Assembly: GCA_944330115.1 (NCBI GenBank) | Contig: CALVIN010000001.1 | Coordinates: 1 to 64,000, forward strand | Direction: 5' to 3' | Source: an uncultured Clostridia bacterium | GTDB lineage: Bacteria; Bacillota; Clostridia; Christensenellales; Borkfalkiaceae | Length of the DNA stretch: 64,000 nt | Shown: positions 41,162-51,351 of the stretch, one piece after another | How positions within the stretch are numbered: the stretch's first letter is position 1 | Layout of the letters: each line of letters starts with the position of its first letter | Made by a program: the position numbers and the translations under genes | The notes under the pieces: model-generated | The model's database searches: none | Told to the model about the DNA's origin: nothing | What the model saw: only the letters and a program-made list of their open reading frames with translations

Positions 41162-42355
41162 ATGTTGAATGAAAGGTGTGTAAAACTCGGCAAAGTGCGC
41201 TCGGTGATACGCGAGCTGTTCGAGTACGGCAACGCGCGCAAGGCGCAGATAGGGGAGGACAAGGTGTTCGATTTCTCCCTCGGTAACCCCAGCGTTCCCC
41301 CTCCCGCGCAGTTTGACGAGGTGCTTTCAGACCTCATAAAAAATTCCGACCCAGTGTCGCTTCACGGCTACACGTCCGCACCCGGCGCCCCCGACGTGCG
41401 CGCCGCCGTGGCAAACTATATAAATAATACCTTCGGCGATCATGTGGAGCTGTGCGACATATACATGACGTGCGGCGCGGCCGCTGCCATAACCATAACG
41501 CTGTGCGCGCTGTGCAACCCGGGCGACGAGGTGCTCACCTTCGTGCCCTACTTCCCCGAATACGAGGTATTCGCAGGCCAGGCGGGCGCAAAGCTGGTGC
41601 CCGTAAAAACGGAGGAGGGCACCTTCGATATTGATATAGGCGCATTCAGGCGCGCTCTCTCCCCCGCAACAAAGGCGGTTATAATAAACTCGCCAAACAA
41701 CCCCAGCGGCGTGGTGTATTCAAAGGAGAGCATACGTCAGCTATGCGCCGCCTTGGAGGAGCACTCAAGGGCGCTCGGCTCGCCCGTATATCTGATCTCC
41801 GACGAGCCCTACCGCGAGCTCGTGTACGGCGGCGAGGAGGTGCCCTATGTAATGGACTACTACAAAAACAGCGTAGTGTGCTATTCCTTTTCAAAGAGCC
41901 TCTCTGTCCCCGGCGAGCGCATAGGCTACATCGCCGTAAACAAGGAGGCGGAGGAGCGGGAGGACGTATTCGCCGCCGTTTGCGGCGCGGGCAGGTCGCT
42001 CGGCTATGTGTGCGCGCCCTCCCTTCTGCAGCGCGTATGCGCAAGGCTCCTCGGCAAAACTTCGGATATTTCGGTATACGAACGCAACCGCGACCGTCTC
42101 TGTGCGGCGCTGGAGGAGTACGGCTATAAGGTAGTCCGTCCGCAGGGCGCATTCTATCTGTTCGTTCAATCGCTTGAACGGGACGCCGAGGCCTTCTCAC
42201 AGCGTGCAAAGCTGTTTGAGCTTCTGCTCGTTCCGGGCGACGGATTCGGCTGCGAGGGTTACGTGCGCATCTCCTACTGCGTTTCGCCCGACATGATAGA
42301 GCGCTCCCTCCCCGCGTTCAGGGCGCTTGCCGAAAGCTACGGGATAATAAAATAA
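41162..42355 (+). CDS. Class I/II PLP-dependent aminotransferase
   Basis: 397 residues. It resembles aspartate aminotransferase-type fold-I enzymes. Signatures seen: FSLGNPSVPPP near the N-terminus, INSPNNPSGVVYS, ISDEPYRELVY (Asp/Tyr contacting PLP), and the PLP-lysine in YSFSKSLSVPGERIGYI near residue 246. The N-terminal ~35 residues (RSVIRELFEYGNARKAQIG) are typical of a clostridial subgroup annotated as pyridoxal phosphate-dependent aminotransferase. AGAGG precedes the ATG. The amino-acid substrate cannot be read from the sequence. Confidence 0.92.
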   Translation: MLNERCVKLGKVRSVIRELFEYGNARKAQIGEDKVFDFSLGNPSVPPPAQFDEVLSDLIKNSDPVSLHGYTSAPGAPDVRAAVANYINNTFGDHVELCDIYMTCGAAAAITITLCALCNPGDEVLTFVPYFPEYEVFAGQAGAKLVPVKTEEGTFDIDIGAFRRALSPATKAVIINSPNNPSGVVYSKESIRQLCAALEEHSRALGSPVYLISDEPYRELVYGGEEVPYVMDYYKNSVVCYSFSKSLSVPGERIGYIAVNKEAEEREDVFAAVCGAGRSLGYVCAPSLLQRVCARLLGKTSDISVYERNRDRLCAALEEYGYKVVRPQGAFYLFVQSLERDAEAFSQRAKLFELLLVPGDGFGCEGYVRISYCVSPDMIERSLPAFRALAESYGIIK

Positions 42356-42486
42356 AAGCTGCGCGGGCCGGGTATGCCTGCCGCGGGTGCCGCGTGGTTA
42401 TGCCATGGCCCGCCGTTATACCGCTATTTTGCCGCGGCGGGAAGCGGCGGAATATGATATTGTATATAGTAACACAAGCACTCAAC

Positions 42487-42505
42487 TTGCATGCTTTTTG
42501 CATGC
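42487..42505. promoter_or_regulatory. Possible operator: TTGCATGC direct repeat
   Basis: TTGCATGC occurs twice with 11-bp spacing, about one helical turn. Each unit holds the palindrome GCATGC. It lies 120 nt before the small HTH gene. Confidence 0.4.
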
Positions 42506-42626
42506 GGACCGCCGCATTTTGCGGCAATGCGCGTTTTCGCCCCAAAAATGTTGAAAAAATGGAATTTTTTATAAGTTTCATAATTTTTTCAAGAATTTTT
42601 CGCGGTAATGTGCTACCCTCTACATA

Positions 42627-42830
42627 ATGATTATTGCACAACGGATACGAGAACTCAGAGCGGAAAATCACCTGACGCAAGCTCAGCTCGCAAAGATGGT
42701 GGGATGCAGCCAGCCGATGATAGTTCTTTGGGAAAAGGAGGTATGCGAACCAACGGCTTCCGCCATCGTGCGGCTTGCCGAAGCCCTCGGCTGCTCATGC
42801 AACTACCTGCTCGGATATGACGGCTATTGA
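42627..42830 (+). CDS. Small HTH (Cro/C1-type) regulator
   Basis: 67 residues, essentially just an XRE-family helix-turn-helix: IAQRIRELRAENHLTQAQLA, then MVGCSQPMIVLWEKE and PTASAIVRLAEALGCS. It lacks a sensor domain, so it may work with another protein or as a simple dimeric repressor. No good ribosome site precedes the ATG. A repeated TTGCATGC lies upstream and could be its own operator. The next 280 nt hold no gene. Confidence 0.88.
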   Translation: MIIAQRIRELRAENHLTQAQLAKMVGCSQPMIVLWEKEVCEPTASAIVRLAEALGCSCNYLLGYDGY

Positions 42831-43030
42831 TGTCGCATTCGGGTACTTTTGCTGAAGTGATCAGGTTGCGCAGGCCGTATTTTTGCGGCCGACGTTTTTT
42901 TCGACTGTTTTTTCGCAAAGGAAAAACTTGTACTGCGCCTTAAAGCGTGCTTCATTTGAGCCGCCGGCGCGATGACGCGTGCGCCAAAATTTTGTGCGCC
43001 GCAGTAAAATTGCATTACTTATGCTAAAAA

Positions 43031-43068
43031 AATGCGCCCGCCGCGGCTTTTGCCGCGGCGGGCGCATT
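43031..43068 (-). terminator. Terminator of argH
   Basis: AATGCGCCCGCCGCGGC and its exact complement flank a TTTT loop; on the minus strand TTTTTAGC follows. Between it and argH lie AT-rich TTTAA repeats. Confidence 0.85.
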
Positions 43069-43111
43069 CCCTTTTTTTAATTTAATTTAATTTTTTTTAA
43101 TTTAATTTAAT

Positions 43112-44494
43112 TTAATTGGTATCGTACTTTTGCAGCCTCTTTTTTATCGAGCGTATGTTCTCCTTCACGCACCTCGGCGAGGCCCCGCCGTATGAGGTGC
43201 GCGCGTCGGCGCAGTTCTTTGCAAGCACCGTTTCGCATATGTCCACGTCAAAGTGCTTGTCGAAGCTCTGATACTCTTCTATCGTCATGTTCTGCAGCGT
43301 CCTGCCCTCGGCTATGCACCAGCGCACTATCCTGCCGGTCACCGAGTGCGCCGTGCGGAAAGGCACGCCCTTCTTTGCAAGGTAGTCGGCAACGTCGGTC
43401 GCGCAGGCAAATTCGGCCTCGGCGGCCTTTTTCATTCTGTTCCCTTTCAGCGATATGTTGTCGATGAGCTCGGCCATTATATTCAGGCAGGAGGTGAGCT
43501 GCTTTTCTGCGTCGAAGAAGCCCTCTTTGTCCTCCTGCAGGTCCTTGTTATAGGCAAGCGGTATGCCCTTTAAGGTGGTGAGTATGGCCATAAGGTGGCC
43601 GTATATCCTGCCCGTCTTGCCGCGCATAAGCTCTGGAATGTCGGGGTTTTTCTTCTGGGGCATTATCGAAGAGCCGGTGGAGTAGGCGTCGGGTATCTCA
43701 ATAAAGCCGAATTCCTCGGTGGAGTACAGTATAAGGTCCTCGCACAGCCTCGAAAGATGGCTCATCGTCATAGAGGCGTCGAACAGGTATTCGGCCACAA
43801 AGTCGCGGTCGGATACGCCGTCGAGCGAGTTTTCGCACGGCCTGTCAAAGTCTAAAAGCGCCGCCGTCATGTTTCTGTCGATGGGGTAGGAGGTGCCCGC
43901 CAGCGCGCCGCTGCCCAGCGGCATCACGTTCATGCGCTTGCGCGAGGCAAAAAATCTGTCGATGTCGCGCATGAACATCTCTGCATATGCGTTAAAAAAG
44001 TGCCCCGCGCATATGGGCTGCGCCTTCCTCAAATGGGTGTAGCCGGGCATTACGTATTTAAGGCCCGATTCCGCCCTGTCTGTAAGGCTCTCCACAAGCC
44101 CTTTTAGCGAGCGTATGGCCCTGTCGGTCGAGTTGCGCACATACAGCCTGAAGTCGGTCGCCACCTGGTCGTTGCGCGAGCGTGCGGTGTGCAGCTTTTT
44201 GCCGCTTTCGCCTATCCTTGCCACCAGCTCGTTCTCCACAAAGGAGTGTATGTCCTCGGCGTCCTTTATCTCTATGGCGCCCGCCTCAATGTCGGCGTAT
44301 ATGGCCTCCAGCCCGCCGCATATCTCGTCGCACTCCGCCTCTGATATTATGCCGCACTTGCCAAGCATTCTGGCATGCGCAACGGAGGCGGTGATGTCTT
44401 CCCTCCACAATTTTTTGTCGAAGGGGAGCGAGTCGTTAAAGTCGTCGGCGTCCTTTGCGGTGGGCGCGTCAAATCTTCCTTGCCACAGTTTCAT
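43112..44494 (-). CDS. argH: Argininosuccinate lyase
   Basis: 460 residues, normal length. It cleaves argininosuccinate to arginine and fumarate in the last step of arginine synthesis. Fumarase/aspartase superfamily motifs are clear: TARSRNDQVATDFRLY, GYTHLRKAQPI, and the signature GSSIMPQKKNPDIPE near residues 280-294. argG is not adjacent, so arginine genes are dispersed. The upstream region is shared with ruvC (divergent). Confidence 0.97.
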   Translation of the reverse strand: MKLWQGRFDAPTAKDADDFNDSLPFDKKLWREDITASVAHARMLGKCGIISEAECDEICGGLEAIYADIEAGAIEIKDAEDIHSFVENELVARIGESGKKLHTARSRNDQVATDFRLYVRNSTDRAIRSLKGLVESLTDRAESGLKYVMPGYTHLRKAQPICAGHFFNAYAEMFMRDIDRFFASRKRMNVMPLGSGALAGTSYPIDRNMTAALLDFDRPCENSLDGVSDRDFVAEYLFDASMTMSHLSRLCEDLILYSTEEFGFIEIPDAYSTGSSIMPQKKNPDIPELMRGKTGRIYGHLMAILTTLKGIPLAYNKDLQEDKEGFFDAEKQLTSCLNIMAELIDNISLKGNRMKKAAEAEFACATDVADYLAKKGVPFRTAHSVTGRIVRWCIAEGRTLQNMTIEEYQSFDKHFDVDICETVLAKNCADARTSYGGASPRCVKENIRSIKKRLQKYDTN

Positions 44495-44516
44495 AACAAA
44501 TCATCCTCTAATTAAA

Positions 44517-44545
44517 TTGACTTATTTGCCGTTTTAAACTAAAAT
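44517..44545 (+). promoter_or_regulatory. Promoter toward ruvC
   Basis: TTGACT and TAAAAT are separated by 17 nt, about 100 nt before the ruvC ATG. Confidence 0.65.
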
Positions 44546-44644
44546 ATAATGTAAGGCGAACTCTCGCCTCTATATACCTTTCAATAATTATAACTTAAAA
44601 ATCGCAATTAAGCAAGCGTATTTTTTTTGCACGGTGTTCATTTT

Positions 44645-45142
44645 ATGATAATTTTGGGTATCGATCCCGGCCTCGCTACCATGGGCTACGGCGTTATAGA
44701 AAAAAAGCCCAACGGCGACGCCGTCGCGGTAGACTACGGCGTTGTGCTCACTCCAAAGGACGAGTCGCTTCCCGTCCGCCTCGCCATGCTCGAAGAGGGG
44801 CTCAATAAGGTGCTTAATAAGTTCAAGCCCGCCGAAATAGCGGTGGAGGAGCTGTTCTTTTCAAAAAACATAACCACAGGCATACCCGTCGCCCACGCGC
44901 GCGGCGTTATACTGCTCACCGCCATAAAGTTCTGCGGCAGGCTGTATGAATACACGCCCATGCAGATAAAGCAGGCGCTCACCGGCTACGGCAGGGCCGA
45001 CAAGGTGCAGATGATGCACGTCGTCACAGCTCTCTTGCACTTTTCAAAGATACCCCGCCCCGACGACGCCGCCGACGCCCTCGCCGTCGCGCTCTGCCAC
45101 GCGCATACCTCGCGCTTCGGCAAACTGTTCGGCATAGGTTAA
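44645..45142 (+). CDS. ruvC: RuvC, Holliday-junction resolvase
   Basis: 165 residues from the ATG at 44645; MIILGIDPGLATMGYG is the conserved start, so the longer upstream frame is not used. Acidic metal ligands are Asp7, the Glu pair in AVEELFF near residue 66, and the Asp residues in RPDDAADALAVAL near 139. It cuts four-way junctions in recombination repair. ruvA follows, but 338 nt of hairpin repeats intervene, an unusual break in the ruvCAB operon. Confidence 0.95.
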   Translation: MIILGIDPGLATMGYGVIEKKPNGDAVAVDYGVVLTPKDESLPVRLAMLEEGLNKVLNKFKPAEIAVEELFFSKNITTGIPVAHARGVILLTAIKFCGRLYEYTPMQIKQALTGYGRADKVQMMHVVTALLHFSKIPRPDDAADALAVALCHAHTSRFGKLFGIG

Positions 45143-45164
45143 ATAACTTAAAGCAGCCGCCATT

Positions 45165-45445
45165 GTTTCCCCTCAAAAGGGGTGAATGAAGTAATACCTT
45201 CTCTAAAAGGGCAATACAATATTATTTATCTCCCCTTTGAGTGATATGTAAAAATAATGTACCTCCCCTTCGAAGGGCGATACAAAAAATAATTCACCTC
45301 CCCTCGAAGGGGAGGTGTCACGAAGTGACGGAGGGGTTTCACTTGCTCGTCTTTGCAGCGGGCGGCGAAACAGCGGCTACGTCTTGCCGTCCCTGAATGG
45401 AAGGTGGTTTTGCCGCCGCTGCGGCAAAACCGGAAGGGTTTATAT
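45165..45445. repeat. GC-rich paired-hairpin repeat cluster
   Basis: Several CCTCCCC-type units occur, then CTTGCCGTCCCTGAATGGAA, the hairpin TTTTGCCGC/GCGGCAAAA and CCGGAAGGGTTTAT just before ruvA. The last unit translates in the ruvA frame as GGFAAAAAKPEGF, which is coincidental. No gene is in this gap. Confidence 0.8.
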
Positions 45446-45480
45446 GTGTGGCGCAAAGCGGCGCCGATGGAATTAGTTTT

Positions 45481-46071
45481 ATGATTGGATATTTAAAGGG
45501 TAAAATTTTATCGCTCTCCGAAGATACCGCGCTCATCGAAACGGGCGGGGTGGGCTATGAAGTGCTGTGCTCCGCCTCGGCGCTCGCCTCTCTCTCGGGC
45601 AAGAGCGAGGGGGAGGTATACACCTATCTTCAGGTGCGCGACGACGGCATAAGCCTGTTCGGCTTCTCCTCTCCCGCAGAAAAGAATATGTTTTTAAAGC
45701 TCGTGTCGGTCTCGGGCGTGGGGCCCAAGATGGGCATAGCCGTGCTCTCTGGCATGGATATAAATTCGCTCGCCGTGGCGATAGCCTCGTCAGACGTTAA
45801 AAAGCTCAGCACGGTAAAGGGGCTCGGCAAAAAGACGGCCGAGCGCATAATACTCGAACTGCGCGAAAAGGTGCAGGCTACTGAGGTGCCCGCGTCAAAG
45901 GGCGGCGCGCCCGCAATTCCCGCGGCAAGCGAAGGCGACGAGGACGCGGTAGTGGCCTTGATGTCGCTCGGCTTCACCCGTGCCGAAAGTACCCGCGCCA
46001 TAGACCGCGCCCACGCTGAGGGCGCCGCTACATTAGAGGACGTCATCCGCGCCGCATTAAAGAGCATGTAA
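45481..46071 (+). CDS. ruvA: RuvA, Holliday-junction branch-migration subunit
   Basis: 196 residues from the ATG at 45481 (MIGYLKGKILS). It has an N-terminal OB fold (1-62), two helix-hairpin-helix motifs (VSGVGPKMGIAVL; VKGLGKKTAERIILEL) and a C-terminal UBA-like domain (VVALMSLGFTRAESTRAI) after a short Pro/Ala linker. It binds four-way junctions and loads RuvB. A longer in-frame start at 45397 lies in repeat sequence and is rejected. Confidence 0.95.
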   Translation: MIGYLKGKILSLSEDTALIETGGVGYEVLCSASALASLSGKSEGEVYTYLQVRDDGISLFGFSSPAEKNMFLKLVSVSGVGPKMGIAVLSGMDINSLAVAIASSDVKKLSTVKGLGKKTAERIILELREKVQATEVPASKGGAPAIPAASEGDEDAVVALMSLGFTRAESTRAIDRAHAEGAATLEDVIRAALKSM

Positions 46072-46080
46072 ACGCAGCCC

Positions 46081-46142
46081 ATCTTGCCGTCCCTATAGGG
46101 AAGGTGATTTTGCCGCTGCTGCGGCAAAACCGGAAGGGTTTA
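46081..46142. repeat. GC-rich paired-hairpin repeat
   Basis: CTTGCCGTCCCTATAGGGAA, the hairpin TTTTGCCGC/GCGGCAAAA, then CCGGAAGGGTTTAT. It is nearly identical to the unit before ruvA. Confidence 0.8.
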
Positions 46143-46282
46143 TTTCCAAACAAATAATGGCGTAGGCTGAATTTATTTCAGCCGTTAAGCGCAACCGCAT
46201 TTGCATTGCTTTTTAGGTGGCAGGCAAATTTAGCGGATAAGCGCGAGCAGGGGAACCCCGCGGAAGCGCAATTTTCCAAAAC

Positions 46283-46460
46283 AAATAATGTCGCAAGGCG
46301 GGTTCCCCGCCGCCGCAGGACTCAATTTGCGCATACCTGCGCCTCAGCAGGGTGAATTTGCGCAATTATATAATTCGAGGGCGCTTAAGATTGCGCAAAG
46401 AGGGGCTGGCCCCTCAAGTCACGGAAATTATCGCTCTCGGCCAGAGCGATAATTTCGTGA
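46283..46460 (+). repeat. Structured ~180-bp element, copy 2
   Basis: Full copy ending 12 nt before the ruvB ATG. H1 is GGCGGG/CCCGCC. H3 (46354-46403) has GAATT, the stem TTGCGCAAT/ATTGCGCAA and the loop TATA..GAGGGCGCTTAA. H4 is GAGGGG/CCCCTC. H5 (46421-46460) opens TCACGGAAATTATCGCTCT and closes in CGTGA. H3 differs from copies 1 and 3 on both sides of the stem yet pairs. The closing GTGAGG can serve as the ruvB ribosome site. A 20-nt repeat (CCAAA..CAAATAATG) occurs at 46145 and 46275. Confidence 0.85.
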
Positions 46461-46472
46461 GGTATTTTTTTT

Positions 46473-47543
46473 ATGTTTTTCGACGATGAAGAATACGGCG
46501 GAGAGGACGACAGGCTGGTAAAGAGTACCAAGGGCGAATACGACGTTGAAGAAAACGTCCTGCGCCCCAAGAGCCTTTCGGACTACGTCGGCCAGGTAAA
46601 GGTCAAAGAAAATTTAAACGTATACATGGCTGCTGCCAAAAAGAGGGGGGAGGCGCTCGAACACGTCCTCCTTTACGGCGCGCCCGGCCTCGGCAAAACC
46701 ACGCTCGCCCACATCATCGCCAACGAGATGGGCGGTCAGTTAAAACTCACATCCGCCCCCGCGATAGAGCGCAGCGGCGACCTTGCCGCCATACTTACCA
46801 ACCTCAACGACGGCGACGTGCTCTTTATCGACGAGATACACCGTCTCAACCACAGCGTGGAGGAGATACTCTACTCCGCCATGGAGGACTACGCGCTCGA
46901 CATAATAGTTGGCAAGGGCCCCAGCGCGCGCAACATACGCTTTTCGTTAAAAAAGTTTACTTTGATCGGCGCCACCACAAAGGCGGGCATGATAGCAACT
47001 CCCTTGCGAAACCGCTTCGGCATAATCTGCCGTCTTGAGATGTATACCCCCGCCGAGCTCAAGGAGATAGTTTTAAAGAGCGCGGCAAAACTCGGCATAG
47101 AGATAGACGACTCCGCCGCGGCCGAAATTTCCAAGCGTTCGCGCGGCACGCCCCGAATTGCCAACAGGCTGTTAAAGCGCGTGCGCGACTTCTCTCAGAT
47201 ACGCGGCGAGGGCAGCGTCACAATTGAGGACGCCCGCTACGCCCTCGGCAGAATGGAGATAGACGACCTCGGCCTCGACGAGACCGACCGCGCCATTCTT
47301 CGCGCCATGATAGAAAAGTTCGACGGCAAGCCCGTGGGGCTTGAGACGCTCGCCGCCACGGTAAACGAGGACGCAAACACCATAGAGGACGTGTACGAGC
47401 CCTACCTTCTGCAGATGGGCTTCATAGCGCGCACCCCGCGCGGCAGGGTGATACTGCGCGGCGGATACGAACACCTGGGATATAAAATCACCGAGCGGCA
47501 GGCCTCGCAGCTCTCGGTATTCGACAAGGACGACAATGACTGA
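46473..47543 (+). CDS. ruvB: RuvB, Holliday-junction branch-migration motor
   Basis: 356 residues. It is an AAA+ ATPase with Walker [12 protein letters not shown] (near residue 70), Walker [11 protein letters not shown], the sensor stretch [18 protein letters not shown], and a C-terminal winged helix ([20 protein letters not shown]). It drives branch migration with RuvA. Its only ribosome site candidate, GTGAGG, is part of the preceding repeat's last hairpin. It overlaps queA by 8 nt. Confidence 0.97.
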   Translation: MFFDDEEYGGEDDRLVKSTKGEYDVEENVLRPKSLSDYVGQVKVKENLNVYMAAAKKRGEALEHVLLYGAPGLGKTTLAHIIANEMGGQLKLTSAPAIERSGDLAAILTNLNDGDVLFIDEIHRLNHSVEEILYSAMEDYALDIIVGKGPSARNIRFSLKKFTLIGATTKAGMIATPLRNRFGIICRLEMYTPAELKEIVLKSAAKLGIEIDDSAAAEISKRSRGTPRIANRLLKRVRDFSQIRGEGSVTIEDARYALGRMEIDDLGLDETDRAILRAMIEKFDGKPVGLETLAATVNEDANTIEDVYEPYLLQMGFIARTPRGRVILRGGYEHLGYKITERQASQLSVFDKDDND

Positions 47544-48672
47544 AAATAACGCAACCGAAAATTCCGCCCGCGAGGGCGAAGATACCGCGGCCGAAGCTTC
47601 AGACCGCGGCGAAAAGATACTCAACGTAGAGGCGCACGGCGCGCCCACGACGCTCAAAAAGAGCGACTTTTATTACGACCTCCCCGAGGAGCTCATCGCG
47701 CAGACCCCCGCCGAGCCGCGCGATTCCTCCCGCCTCTTGGTATATGACAGGGCGACCGACAGGGTGGAGCACCGCATCTTCCGCGACATAAAGGAGTACC
47801 TCCGCCCGGGCGACGTGCTCGTGGTAAACAACACCAAGGTGCTGCCCGCGCGCATATTCGCGCACACCGAACACGGCGGCAGGGTAGAGGTGCTGCTGTT
47901 AAAGCGCATATCCGCCTTAAAGTGGGAGGTGCTCGTAAAGCCGGGCAAAAAGTGCAGGCCGGGCACTCATCTTACAGTGGACGATAAGCTCTCGCTCACG
48001 GTGGAATCGGTCACCGAAAGCGGCGAAAGGATAGTGAACTTCACCTGCGACGGCGTGTTCGAAGAGGCGCTCGCGCGCGTAGGTTCCATGCCCCTGCCGC
48101 CCTACATTCACGAAAAGTTAAAGGATAAAAACCGCTATCAGACGGTGTACGCCAAAACCGACGGCTCCGCGGCCGCACCCACGGCGGGACTGCATTTCAC
48201 GCCCGCCCTGTTGGATGAGATACGCGCCATGGGCGTGGAGATAGCCGAAGTGCTTCTCCATGTAGGCCTGGGCACCTTCCGCCCCGTAAAGGAGGACGCC
48301 ATCACCGACCACAAGATGCACAGCGAGTATTACGAGGTCGACGGGCGCGCGGCCGAAATAATAAGCCGCGCCAAGCGCGAGGGCAGGCGCGTGATAGCCG
48401 TGGGCACAACTTCGGTGCGCACGTTAGAGAGCGCCGCCGCCCCCGACGGCACGATAGAGCACTGCCGCGGCAACACCTCGATATTCATCTACCCGCCCTA
48501 TAAGTTCAAGTGCGTCGACGCGCTCATAACCAACTTCCACCTGCCCGAAAGCACCCTCATAATGCTCGTAGCCGCCATGGTCGGCAGGGAGAAGATACTT
48601 CAGCTGTATAAGACGGCGGTGGGGGAGAGGTATCGGTTCTTTTCCTTCGGCGACGCTATGATGATAGTGTAA
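47536..48672 (+). CDS. queA: QueA, tRNA epoxyqueuosine-forming enzyme
   Basis: 378 residues. S-adenosylmethionine:tRNA ribosyltransferase-isomerase moves the ribosyl group of SAM to preQ1 in tRNA, making epoxyqueuosine. Family motifs: [44 protein letters not shown], and [14 protein letters not shown]. It carries an unusual N-terminal extension of ~40 acidic residues ([20 protein letters not shown]) before SDFYY with no internal start, so the extension is probably real. It overlaps ruvB by 8 nt; tgt is the next gene. Other queuosine genes are not in the window. Confidence 0.96.
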   Translation: MTENNATENSAREGEDTAAEASDRGEKILNVEAHGAPTTLKKSDFYYDLPEELIAQTPAEPRDSSRLLVYDRATDRVEHRIFRDIKEYLRPGDVLVVNNTKVLPARIFAHTEHGGRVEVLLLKRISALKWEVLVKPGKKCRPGTHLTVDDKLSLTVESVTESGERIVNFTCDGVFEEALARVGSMPLPPYIHEKLKDKNRYQTVYAKTDGSAAAPTAGLHFTPALLDEIRAMGVEIAEVLLHVGLGTFRPVKEDAITDHKMHSEYYEVDGRAAEIISRAKREGRRVIAVGTTSVRTLESAAAPDGTIEHCRGNTSIFIYPPYKFKCVDALITNFHLPESTLIMLVAAMVGREKILQLYKTAVGERYRFFSFGDAMMIV

Positions 48673-48677
48673 AGGGC

Positions 48678-48857
48678 TCACGAAAATCTCGCGCAGGCCG
48701 TGCGCGATATTTTCCGTGAATTTGAGGGGCGCTGCCCCTCTTCGCGCGACCTTAAGGGCCCACGGAGCGTATAGTCGCGCGAATTCACCCTGCTCAGGCG
48801 CAGGTATGCGCAAATTGGGGCCTGCTGCGGCGGGAAACCCGCCTTGCGACATTATTT
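48678..48857 (-). repeat. Structured ~180-bp element, copy 3 (antisense)
   Basis: Full copy on the minus strand, beginning 6 nt after the queA stop. Read on the minus strand it has GGCGGG/CCCGCC, H3 (48737-48785) with GAATT, stem TTCGCGCGAC/GTCGCGCGAA and loop TATA..GGGCCCTTAA, H4 GAGGGGC/GCCCCTC, and H5 TCACGGAAAATATCGCGC...CGTGA. It is closest to copy 1. Its inverted orientation argues for mobility and against a simple mRNA leader at every site. Confidence 0.85.
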
Positions 48858-48879
48858 CTTTTAGAAATATTCACCTTAT

Positions 48880-49030
48880 TAGGTACCTCCCCTTCGAGGG
48901 GAGGTGGCATATACGAACATCGCGAGTATATGACGGTGGGGTTTCATAAGCGGCGTAGCCGCTCCCTCGTCTCCCCCTGAAGGGGAGGTGGGGTTGCCGC
49001 CGTGCAACAAGGCAAGCACGGAAGGGTTAA
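48880..49030. repeat. GC-rich paired-hairpin repeats
   Basis: CCTCCCCTTCGAGGGGAGG with hairpin CATATAC/GTATATG and GGTGGGGTTTC, then CTCGTCTCCCCCTGAAGGGG with a Gly-rich hairpin and GGAAGGGTTAAA. No gene lies in 48858-49081. Confidence 0.75.
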
Positions 49031-49066
49031 AAAAACGCAGTTTTCATATTATAATAATCAGGATAA

Positions 49067-50200
<1,134 letters not shown>

Positions 50201-50271
50201 CGGTTATCGTCGGAAAATTCTGAAAACCGAGTGAAAGTTTGCCTGCCCGCGCATTTTTTCGGGCAAATCGC

Positions 50272-50300
50272 TTGCAAAAAGCGCGCAAAAACTGTATAGT
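50272..50300 (+). promoter_or_regulatory. Promoter of yajC
   Basis: TTGCAA and TATAGT are separated by 17 nt, 39 nt before the ATG. Confidence 0.6.
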
Positions 50301-50339
50301 TATGGTAATCAACAAATTAAGGAGTTTAAAACAAGTATA

Positions 50340-50825
50340 ATGTTAGGCGCATTATTGTCAACTACCGAAACGACTAACGCTAACAGCTGGATAACCTGGG
50401 TGATATTCGCGGTATTCATCGTTATCGTCGTTGTATTCTTCGTATTCTCCTCCCGCAGGAACAAGAAAAAGCAGCAGGAGGCCGAGGACCTCATGAACGC
50501 CGTAAAGCCCGGCAACAAGGTAAAAACTATCGGCGGCGTGTGCGGAATAGTGGTGGAAGTCGATCCCGAAGAAAACACCTTCGTGCTCGAAACGGGCTCC
50601 GAGGCGAGCGGCAAGTGCTACCTTAAGTTCGATAAGCAGGCCATCTACCAGACCGACGCGGTCGTTGAAAAGAAGGACGACAAAAAGGACGAAAAGGGCG
50701 ATAAGGACGAAAAGGCAGAGGAACCCTTCGAAGAGGCTCCCGCCGAGGAGGCAAAAGCTCCCGCAGAGGAAGTCAAGGCTCCCGAAGAGAAGCCCGAAGA
50801 GCCCGAAAAGGCAGATAAAGAGTAA
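50340..50825 (+). CDS. yajC: YajC, Sec translocase accessory subunit
   Basis: 161 residues. One transmembrane helix (about 15-40) precedes the YajC domain (RNKKKQQEAEDLMNAVKPGN, KVKTIGGVCGIVVEV). The final ~55 residues are an unusual charged Lys/Glu/Ala/Pro tail (KKDDKKDEKGDKDEKAEEP and similar). YajC is a partner of SecDF; secDF lies 2.3 kb downstream in the same direction. AAGGAG is 15 nt from the ATG, a long spacing. Confidence 0.93.
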   Translation: MLGALLSTTETTNANSWITWVIFAVFIVIVVVFFVFSSRRNKKKQQEAEDLMNAVKPGNKVKTIGGVCGIVVEVDPEENTFVLETGSEASGKCYLKFDKQAIYQTDAVVEKKDDKKDEKGDKDEKAEEPFEEAPAEEAKAPAEEVKAPEEKPEEPEKADKE

Positions 50826-50879
50826 AATTATCATAAAAAGGCTTGCCTCCGCATAGTGTAACTGTGCGGAGGTTATTTT

Positions 50880-51248
50880 ATGCGCGAAAACATATTTCAG
50901 ATCTTAAAGGCAACGCTCGCCGCGGCGATAGTCTCGCTGCTGTGCGCGCTCATATTCTCCTTTATAATAGGCATATTCTCGCTGCCCGCCGATATAATAA
51001 AGCCCGTCAACCAGGTGTTCAAAATACTTGCCATAGCGCTCGGCGGCGTGCTGTTCATACGCGGCGGCAGGGGGCTTTTCAAGGGCGCGATATACGGCGT
51101 GTGCGCGGTGCTCGTCACCTACCTCGTCTTTGCAATCATCTCCTCGTCGTTTGCCGTGAGCTGGCTGTTCGTGCTCGAAATAGCGCTCGGCGCCGTCGCG
51201 GGAGGCATAAGCGGCGTCATCGGCGTAAATTTAAAGGGCAGGCGGTAA
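50880..51248 (+). CDS. TIGR04086-type membrane protein
   Basis: 122 residues with four hydrophobic helices. It resembles the TIGR04086 family of Firmicutes, typically found between yajC and the SCIFF genes as here; function unknown. GGAGG precedes the ATG by 4-6 nt. Confidence 0.85.
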   Translation: MRENIFQILKATLAAAIVSLLCALIFSFIIGIFSLPADIIKPVNQVFKILAIALGGVLFIRGGRGLFKGAIYGVCAVLVTYLVFAIISSSFAVSWLFVLEIALGAVAGGISGVIGVNLKGRR

Positions 51249-51288
51249 AGTATATGCGTCCGCCCTGCCGAAAATCCTGCAAAATCGC

Positions 51289-51317
51289 TTGATTTTTCAT
51301 GCGCATTACCTTATAAT
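51289..51317 (+). promoter_or_regulatory. Promoter of the SCIFF peptide
   Basis: TTGATT and TATAAT are separated by 17 nt, 34 nt before the ATG. Confidence 0.75.
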
Positions 51318-51351
51318 ATAAAAAAATGACTTGCAAAGGAGAGTACGCGTT

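Noticed and set aside
45397-45480. N-terminal extension of ruvA (GGFAAAAAKPEGF)
   Set aside because: Encoded by a hairpin repeat; the same peptide appears by chance in another repeat near 58440.
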